Shown piece by piece: positions 58,341 through 64,000 of a DNA stretch of 64,000 nucleotides. The DNA is from Xanthobacter autotrophicus Py2 (GTDB lineage Bacteria > Pseudomonadota > Alphaproteobacteria > Rhizobiales > Xanthobacteraceae), in contig CP000781.1 in NCBI GenBank assembly GCA_000017645.1, positions 1,702,001 to 1,766,000 on the forward strand. Reading direction: 5' to 3'. The notes beneath the pieces are model-generated. The model made no database searches. It saw nothing but the letters and a program-made list of their open reading frames with translations, and was not told the origin of the DNA. Each line of letters starts with the position of its first letter. The stretch's first letter is position 1. Position numbers and translations under genes: made by a program.

Positions 58341-59147
58341 ATGAAGATCCGCGCGGGCTACGAGATTATCCACACGTGCCCCAAGCCCACTCCGATGATC
58401 CTGACGCTCAGCGTCCACCCCTCGCGGGTGAACGACCTTGAGAGCGTGGACCGGATGCTGTTCGATCCGCCGATCCCGGCCAATACCTACCACGACAGCT
58501 TCGGCAATTTCTGCCACGTCATCGAGGCGCCGGCGGGACAGCTCAAGATCCATTCCGATTTCGTGATCCGCGACAGCGGCAAGCCTGACGTGGTGGCACC
58601 TGACGCGGTCCAGCACCCCCTCGGCGACCTGCCGGTGGATACGCTGTTGTTCCTGCTCGGCAGCCGCTATTGCGAAACGGACCGGTTGAGCAACGTCGCC
58701 TGGAACCTGTTCGGCCACGTGCCCAAGGGCTGGCCGCTGGTTCAGGCCATCTGTGATTTCGTCCACGGGCACATCAGCTTCAACTATGCCCATGCGAGCC
58801 CGCTGCGGACCGCCTTCGACGCCTATAACGAGCGGCGCGGCGTGTGCCGGGACTTCGCCCATCTCGCCGTCACCCTGTGCCGCTGCATGAACATTCCGGC
58901 GCGCTACTGCACCGGCTATCTGGGCGACTTCGGCGTCCCCATCGATCCCAATCCGATGGACTTCAGCGCCTGGTTCGAGGTGTATCTGGGCGATCGCTGG
59001 TACACGTTCGACGCCCGGCACAACACCCAGCGCATCGGACGCGTCCTCATGGCGCGCGGGCGTGATGCCACGGATGTCGCCATGGTCACCACCTTCGGCC
59101 CGGCGACGCTTACGACCTTCAAGGTGGTGAGCGACGAGGTGGCGTAG
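58341..59147 (+). CDS. Transglutaminase-like protein, catalytic His position replaced by Ser
   Basis: A 268-residue transglutaminase-core protein. The N-terminal beta part is followed by the catalytic Cys169 in RRGVCRDFAHLAVTLCR and Asp224 in RWYTFDARHN. The triad His expected in an HAW segment is Ser209 (DFSAWFEVYL), so normal Cys-His-Asp chemistry is doubtful unless another His serves. It lacks a signal peptide. It is divergent from the FGase-like gene. Related proteins are often called cysteine proteases. Confidence 0.82.
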   Translation: MKIRAGYEIIHTCPKPTPMILTLSVHPSRVNDLESVDRMLFDPPIPANTYHDSFGNFCHVIEAPAGQLKIHSDFVIRDSGKPDVVAPDAVQHPLGDLPVDTLLFLLGSRYCETDRLSNVAWNLFGHVPKGWPLVQAICDFVHGHISFNYAHASPLRTAFDAYNERRGVCRDFAHLAVTLCRCMNIPARYCTGYLGDFGVPIDPNPMDFSAWFEVYLGDRWYTFDARHNTQRIGRVLMARGRDATDVAMVTTFGPATLTTFKVVSDEVA

Positions 59148-59185
59148 GCGAGCCACTCGGCGGACTGCGTCGTGCCGGCGAGGTG

Positions 59186-61027
59186 TCACCCCGTCAGCAT
59201 GTCGATCCGCGCCGTGGCCATGCGCACCCGGCCGGCCAGCAGGATGGCGAGGTTGCGCATGATCCGGTCGGCGGCGCGGGCATGGGTCTCCTGGAAGGCG
59301 CGGAACTGCTCGGCGGAAATCTCCAGGCAGACCGCCTCCGTGTCGGCCCACACGTCGGCACTGCGCGGCTGATCGATGAGCGCCAGCTCGCCGAAGGCCA
59401 TGCCCGGGATCAACGTCGACAGGCGCACGTCGTGCATTGAGCGCACGCTGACCATGCCGCGCACCAGGAAATAGACCCGGGCCGGCGGTTCATTGGCGTC
59501 GATGATCCGCGTGCCGGCATCGAACACCACGCGGGTGCCGAGGCGGGAGAGGTCGGCCAGTTCCTGCGGCGACAGCCCGGCGAGCAGCGCCTGGCCTGAC
59601 AGGTCGGCTTCGATGCCGATCTGCGAGAAGCCGCCATGGCGGTAGACGATCTGGTCCTCGGCCCAGTCCACGGCGGCGTCGTAGGTGGGGAAGATGCGCA
59701 CGCGCACGCCTTCCTCCTTCATGGCCTTGACCTGCGGCGCCACCGGCGAGTTGCCTTCAACTCCGGCGATCACCGTGGTGGTGGAGGCCGGAAGCTGATT
59801 GCGGATCAGGCCGGTGAACAGGCGCAGCCCCGCATCGGTGATGGTGGAGACCCGGTGCAGGTTGAGGATCAGGAAGGCCGGCACGCCTGCGGGATCGGTG
59901 AGCCGGCGGGTCACATAATCCATGGTGGCGAAGGAGAGCTTGCCGGCCAGTTCCAGCACGCGGATGGAGCCGGAGCGCTGTTCCAGGATGCTCTGCTCGT
60001 GGGGCTGGCGCCCGGGCTTGGAGGGCACGGTGCGGAAATCGTAGTCGGCGGCGATGCAGGTGCGCACGTCGTCGCGCCGCGACAGCATGTGCAGGTCGAA
60101 GGCGTCGGAGAGGGCGGAGCAGGTGCGCAGGCCGCGCACGCTGTTGCCATGGGCATCGAGCCGGGGCGAGAAGATGCCGAGGCCCAGCTGGGAGGGCAAA
60201 GCGGCGAGAATGCCGCCACCGACGCCGCTCTTGGCCGGCACGCCCACCCGATAGATCCACTCGCCGGCAAAGTCATACATGCCGGAGGAGATCATCACCG
60301 CCAGGGTGCGCGCCACGGCGTAGTTTGAGGCCACCATCTCCCCGGTCACCGGATTGACCCCGTGATTGGCGAAGCTCGCCCCCATCACCGCCAGGTCGCG
60401 GGCGGTGACCAGAACCGAGCACTGGCGGAAATAGGTGTCGAGGATGTGATCCACGTCGCCCCGCACGCCGCCATAGGTGCGCAGCAGGTAGGCGATGGCG
60501 CGGTTGCGGTCGCCGGTCTGGCGCTCCGACTGGAACACCGCATCGTCCACCTCCAGCTCGCGCCCGGCAAAGCGGCTGAGCGTGGTGCGGATCAGCTCGA
60601 AGGCCTCGTCGCCGGCAGCCTCGGCGAGAAGCCCGCTGCAGCAGATGGCGCCGGCATTCACCATGGCGTTGAAGGGGCGGTTGTCGGCCTTCAGGCGGAT
60701 GGAATTGAAGGCCTCGCCGCTCGGCTCCACGCCGATGGCTGCCTCCACCTTCTCGGACCCCAGCATGTCGAGGGCGAGGGCGTAGACGATGGCCTTGGAC
60801 ACCGACTGGATGGTGAACGGCACGGCCGTGTCGCCCGCTTCATAGACATGGCCGTCGGTGGTGGCCACGGCGATCCCGAAATGGTCCGGGTCGGCCTTGC
60901 CCAGTTCCGGGATGTAGGAGGCGACCTCGCCGTCATGCAGGGGCGTGAAGCGGGTGTGGATATCCCGGATGGCGCGCAGCAGCGGTGTTTCGAGGGGCGT
61001 CGTGGCAAGGGGCAGGAAATTCGGCAC
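59186..61027 (-). CDS. glsA: Glutaminase (GlsA) with STAS and cyclic-nucleotide-binding domains
   Basis: A 613-residue fusion. Residues about 15-310 are a serine-dependent glutaminase with the SxxK motif at Ser75-Lys78 (TIQSVSKAIVY), FNSIRLKADNRPFNAMVNAGAI and GVPAKSGVGGGI. Residues about 350-450 are a STAS domain (RVLELAGKLSFATMDYVTRRL). Residues about 480-600 are a Crp-type nucleotide-binding fold (RIIDANEPPARVYFLVRGMVSV, MAFGELALID). It makes glutamate and ammonia from glutamine. The GTG start is 300 bases from the divergent kinase gene. Confidence 0.88.
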   Translation of the reverse strand: MPNFLPLATTPLETPLLRAIRDIHTRFTPLHDGEVASYIPELGKADPDHFGIAVATTDGHVYEAGDTAVPFTIQSVSKAIVYALALDMLGSEKVEAAIGVEPSGEAFNSIRLKADNRPFNAMVNAGAICCSGLLAEAAGDEAFELIRTTLSRFAGRELEVDDAVFQSERQTGDRNRAIAYLLRTYGGVRGDVDHILDTYFRQCSVLVTARDLAVMGASFANHGVNPVTGEMVASNYAVARTLAVMISSGMYDFAGEWIYRVGVPAKSGVGGGILAALPSQLGLGIFSPRLDAHGNSVRGLRTCSALSDAFDLHMLSRRDDVRTCIAADYDFRTVPSKPGRQPHEQSILEQRSGSIRVLELAGKLSFATMDYVTRRLTDPAGVPAFLILNLHRVSTITDAGLRLFTGLIRNQLPASTTTVIAGVEGNSPVAPQVKAMKEEGVRVRIFPTYDAAVDWAEDQIVYRHGGFSQIGIEADLSGQALLAGLSPQELADLSRLGTRVVFDAGTRIIDANEPPARVYFLVRGMVSVRSMHDVRLSTLIPGMAFGELALIDQPRSADVWADTEAVCLEISAEQFRAFQETHARAADRIMRNLAILLAGRVRMATARIDMLTG

Positions 61028-61326
61028 AGCGCGGCTCCGGGCGACTCTCCCCTAGTGAAAGCGCGTGCGCTGCGGTTGGCAATGGTGCGCGGCGGCAAAC
61101 CGCGCTCCGTTCCCGGCCATCGGCACGCCGCGAGGACTTCCGGCGTGAGGTGGAGCATCCCGGCGGCGGAGCAAATCTGGCGCGCCGCTATGGGTTGGAG
61201 CCGGCATAGCGGCCCTGACTCACCTCCCTGGCGGGAGGATCTTCCGTCGGCAGCGAAAATGGCCCCATATGGAGGCATTGCCGTCGTCATCCGGGGCGGC
61301 GAACGCTTTCAGCAGGGGGAGATGGG

Positions 61327-62916
61327 GTGCGCCACCGCATCTTTGCCTTCAGGTCGATCGCGGTTCTGGTCCTGGTCTGGATCGGGGCGGTGGGTGGCTT
61401 TGCGCTGCTGTCCGCCCGTTCAGCCACGCAGCAGGCCGGCGAGGAGCTGAATGCCGCCGGCGTGGCACTGCATCGCATCGTCTCCCAGCGTGTGGCGCAG
61501 CACGATGCCCACCTCACCAGCCTTGCGGCGCTGGTCCAGTCCGCCGATCCGCCGCCGCGCGAGGCGGTGCGGCAGGTGGCGCTCGCCATCATGCGCTTTT
61601 ATCCGCGCATCGTTTCGGTGCGCATCGTGGCGCCGGGCGCGGGCGGGGGCGTCGAAATCCTCGTGGCAGCCCCGGACGGGCCGATGGCGACGCCCCTGCC
61701 GGCCTTCACCGCCGGCGTATTCGCCCAGGCCCCGGGCGAGGCCCGCGCCTATGCCGAACCTGCGGTGCCCGGGCGTTATTTCCTCGGCAAGCGGACAGGA
61801 GGGCCGGGTCGCCCGTTGGCCATGATCGTGGAGATCGACCCCGCTCTCCTGGTGGAAGGGGAGGAGCGCCCGGCCGCGACCCGCCTGCGGCTGGATCTCG
61901 GCGGACACAGCCTGGTGGACCGCACCGCTACCGCCGGTCCGCAGGGGAGCGCGACGCTCGAGACGCTGCACTTCGAACGCGCCATCGACAGCCAGACCCA
62001 GCCCCTGAAGCTGGCGCTGGACCGCAGCCTTGCGTTCGCGCAGATGGTGCCCATGAGGCCGGTGCTGCTGTTCGCCGTCCTGTCCCTGATCGGCCTTCTC
62101 GCCCTGCGCTACACCCTGAAGCAGCGCCGGGAGGCCAGTCGCTCGCGTGCGGCGGCCCGGGAGGCGCAGGAGCGCAGCCTTTTGCTGGAGCGCGAGACGC
62201 GCCTTGCCCATGCCTCGCGGGTCAATGCGCTGGGCGAGCTCGCCTCCGGTATCGCCCATGAGCTGACCCAGCCGCTGACCGCGCTGCTCAGCCAGAGCCA
62301 GGCGGCGCTGCGGCTGGCGGTGCCGGGGGGCGATGCCGTGCGGCTCGACGAGGCGCTGCGGGCCAATGTGCGCGAGGCCAAGCGCGCCGGCGAGATGCTC
62401 CAGCGCATGCGCGACTATATCAGCAACCGCGCTACCTCCCGCATGCCCTCCGACATCAATGCCGTGATTGTCGATGCGGCCGCGCTGGCGCGCACCGATC
62501 TCGCCCAGCGGGGCATCGGCCTGGAGCTGGATCTGGACCGCAAGCTGCCGCAGGCGGTGGTGGACCCGATCGAGCTGGAACAGGTGCTGCACAATCTCAT
62601 CCGCAACGCGGTGGACAGCCTCGACGGCGCGGCGCAGCCCGAGAAGAAGATCGTCATCCGCACCGGGACCGGTGGCGGGCAAGTGGAAATCCGCGTCGCC
62701 GACACCGGCCCGGGCATTGCGCCGGCAGTGCTGCCGCGCCTGTTCGAGCCCTTCTTCACCACCAAGGCGGACGGCATGGGGCTGGGCCTGTCCCTGTGCG
62801 CGACGCTGGTGGAGCGGGCCGGCGGCTCCATCCGTGCGGATGCCGGGGCGACCACGGGTGCGGCCTTCGTCATCATCCTGCCCGCCGCAGCGGCGCGCAT
62901 GGAGGCGGCGCAATGA
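61327..62916 (+). CDS. Sensor histidine kinase with extracytoplasmic sensor domain
   Basis: A 529-residue membrane kinase. The first membrane segment (AVLVLVWIGAVGGFALLSA) precedes a periplasmic domain of about 205 residues, and the second membrane segment is VLLFAVLSLIGLLALRY. A coiled linker leads to the H-box GELASGIAHELTQPLTALLSQ and the ATPase (NLIRNAVDSL, DTGPGIAPAVLPRLFEPFFTTK, GLGLSL). This is the FixL/DctB-like class without PAS. The GTG start has GGGGGAG upstream. It overlaps the regulator gene in ATGA. Confidence 0.88.
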   Translation: MRHRIFAFRSIAVLVLVWIGAVGGFALLSARSATQQAGEELNAAGVALHRIVSQRVAQHDAHLTSLAALVQSADPPPREAVRQVALAIMRFYPRIVSVRIVAPGAGGGVEILVAAPDGPMATPLPAFTAGVFAQAPGEARAYAEPAVPGRYFLGKRTGGPGRPLAMIVEIDPALLVEGEERPAATRLRLDLGGHSLVDRTATAGPQGSATLETLHFERAIDSQTQPLKLALDRSLAFAQMVPMRPVLLFAVLSLIGLLALRYTLKQRREASRSRAAAREAQERSLLLERETRLAHASRVNALGELASGIAHELTQPLTALLSQSQAALRLAVPGGDAVRLDEALRANVREAKRAGEMLQRMRDYISNRATSRMPSDINAVIVDAAALARTDLAQRGIGLELDLDRKLPQAVVDPIELEQVLHNLIRNAVDSLDGAAQPEKKIVIRTGTGGGQVEIRVADTGPGIAPAVLPRLFEPFFTTKADGMGLGLSLCATLVERAGGSIRADAGATTGAAFVIILPAAAARMEAAQ

Positions 62917-63512
62917 AGCCCCTGCGCGTCTATATCGTGGACGATGACGCGGCGGTGCGGCAGGCGCTGTCGCTGCTGCTGTCCACCTGCGGCATGACGG
63001 TGGAGACCTTCGCCGACCCCGAGACCTTCCTGGCCCATGTGGACACGGCGCGCCCCGGCTGTCTGCTTATCGATCTGCGCATGCCGCTGGTCAGCGGGCT
63101 CCAGCTCAAGGCGGCGCTGACCGCGCGCGGCGTCCATTGGCCGGCCATCATGATCACCGGCCATGGCGACGTGAACGCCTGCCGGCGCGCCTTCAAAGCC
63201 GGCATCGTGGATTTCCTGACCAAGCCGGTGGACGAGCAGGTGCTGCTGGATGCCCTCGCCGCCGCCGCCAAGGTGCTGGAGGAGGTGCTGGAACGGCAGG
63301 AGACTCATGCCCTGCTCGCCAACCTCACGGAGCGCGAGCGGGAGGTGATGGACCTGGTGTGCCGGGGCTGGGCCAGCAAGGAGATCGCGGCAGCGCTCGC
63401 CGTCTCGCCGCGCACCATCGATGCCCACCGCGCCAACATCGCCGAGAAGCTCGGCACCAGTTCGGTGGCGGACCTGGTGCGCATGTCCATTGCTGCACCG
63501 CCGTCTCGGTAG
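62913..63512 (+). CDS. FixJ/NarL-family response regulator
   Basis: A 199-residue regulator. The receiver has IVDDD, Asp54 in LLIDLRMP, and the lysine in DFLTKPVDEQ. The LuxR-type HTH is LTEREREVMDLVCRGWASKEIAAALAVSPRTIDAHRANI. The start overlaps the kinase stop in ATGA, so the two are produced together. The adjacent exported GlcG/HbpS-like protein may be its target or co-sensor. Confidence 0.9.
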   Translation: MKPLRVYIVDDDAAVRQALSLLLSTCGMTVETFADPETFLAHVDTARPGCLLIDLRMPLVSGLQLKAALTARGVHWPAIMITGHGDVNACRRAFKAGIVDFLTKPVDEQVLLDALAAAAKVLEEVLERQETHALLANLTEREREVMDLVCRGWASKEIAAALAVSPRTIDAHRANIAEKLGTSSVADLVRMSIAAPPSR

Positions 63513-63695
63513 TCCTACCTAGCCGCCCGTGTGAAGGCGCGGATTAAGCGGCCGCCCGTCGCGCGCTAAAGCATGGGCCGTGGCGGCGCGGTTCCGCCAC
63601 CCTGATCCGCTTTGCGTGCCGGTGACCGACCCCCGCTCGATCCGGCGCCATCGCAAACGTGCCAAGAACACCCGCCGCAACATAAGGGATTGACG

Positions 63696-64000
63696 ATGAA
63701 GCGCCTTCTTCTCGCCGCCGTGGCCGCGGTCTCGCTCGTGCCGGCAGCGTCGGCCCAGGTTCTCCAGGACAAGAACATGCCTCTCACCATCGCGCTGGAC
63801 ATCGCGCGCGAGGCGGTCGCGGCCTGCGCGGCCCAGGGCTACAACGTGACCGCGGCAGTGGTGGACCGTGCCGGAGTGCTCCGGGCGCTGGCGCGGGCGG
63901 ACAATGCCGGCGTGCATACGCCGGACGCAGCGCGCCGCAAGGCCTACACGTCGGCCTCCACCCGCATTCCCACCTCGACCATGGTGGAGAACATCCAGAA
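63696..64000 (+). CDS. Exported GlcG/HbpS-family protein (DUF336), partial
   Basis: The gene begins at the ATG at 63696 and runs off the window; about 101 codons are present. A signal peptide (MKRLLLAAVAAVSLVPAASA) is followed by NMPLTIALDIAREAVAACAAQGYNVTAAVVDRAGVLRALARADNAG, the hallmark of GlcG/HbpS proteins. HbpS of streptomycetes binds haem and signals to the SenS kinase. Its place after a membrane kinase and a FixJ-like regulator suggests a similar role here. The C-terminus is outside the window. Confidence 0.8.
   Translation, partial: MKRLLLAAVAAVSLVPAASAQVLQDKNMPLTIALDIAREAVAACAAQGYNVTAAVVDRAGVLRALARADNAGVHTPDAARRKAYTSASTRIPTSTMVENIQ

Noticed and set aside
1..64000. Many long open frames antisense to the genes listed
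   Set aside because: At this GC content the opposite strand of a coding gene rarely meets stop codons. These frames give Arg/Pro/His/Gly-rich products without known domains and no ribosome sites.
1..64000. tRNA, rRNA or prophage genes
   Set aside because: No cloverleaf with a TTCGA-type arm in a plausible frame, no rRNA motifs, and no integrase, capsid or lysis genes were seen.

Overview
The window is GC-rich, densely coded bacterial DNA. The codon choice, a complete periplasmic sulfur-oxidation (sox) set, DctP-type and NMT1-type transporters and the style of S21 point to an alphaproteobacterium of the order Hyphomicrobiales, probably Xanthobacteraceae (Xanthobacter, Starkeya/Ancylobacter or Azorhizobium relatives). 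The family assignment is inference from gene content. No rRNA, tRNA, CRISPR array, transposase or integrase was recognised.

Layout. (1) 1-13790, nearly all on the minus strand, is a 5-oxoproline and D-glutamate catabolic cluster: a LysR regulator, a PLP dehydratase, a DUF4392 protein, a RidA imine deaminase, a DUF1445 protein, a branched-chain-type ABC importer (binding protein plus LivHMGF) and the three 5-oxoprolinase subunits PxpA, PxpB and PxpC. A His/Asp-tailed esterase and a cupin follow. (2) 14096-18116 holds a glutathione transferase and a PrtD/PrtE type I secretion pair without a visible substrate. (3) 18542-22215 is a TetR/EmrAB efflux module with two perfect operators around divergent promoters. 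(4) 22225-34524 is the sox region: soxSRT (plus), soxVW (minus), soxAX (plus), and soxYZBCD followed by a cytochrome c, a DsrE-like protein and the SoxF flavoprotein (minus). (5) 34799-37739 is an NMT1/SsuA-type ABC importer. (6) 37795-39865 is a TctDE-like two-component system. (7) 40036-50951 is a carbohydrate or sugar-acid cluster with a TRAP importer, a full-length transketolase, a second transketolase split into two subunits, three oxidoreductases and a divergent LysR regulator. (8) 51241-54746 is a small operon of unusual proteins, including a flavoprotein-methyltransferase fusion. A 748-base stretch without a gene follows. (9) 55495-64000 is mixed: S21, a TPR-less OGT-like glycosyltransferase, an N-formylglutamate amidohydrolase-like protein, a transglutaminase, a glutaminase fused to STAS and cyclic-nucleotide domains, and a FixLJ-type pair next to an exported GlcG/HbpS protein cut by the window edge.

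How the genes work together. The first cluster can be read as import of an amino-acid-like substrate, cyclisation of D-glutamate to 5-oxoproline, and ATP-dependent opening to glutamate, with RidA removing reactive imines. The sox region should oxidise thiosulfate to sulfate in the periplasm: SoxXA loads thiosulfate on SoxYZ, SoxB and SoxCD process it, SoxV/W/S supply reducing power, SoxT imports a sulfur compound and SoxR represses. The transketolase/TRAP cluster looks like a catabolic operon for an unidentified hydroxylated acid or sugar and is the best candidate for an undescribed pathway.
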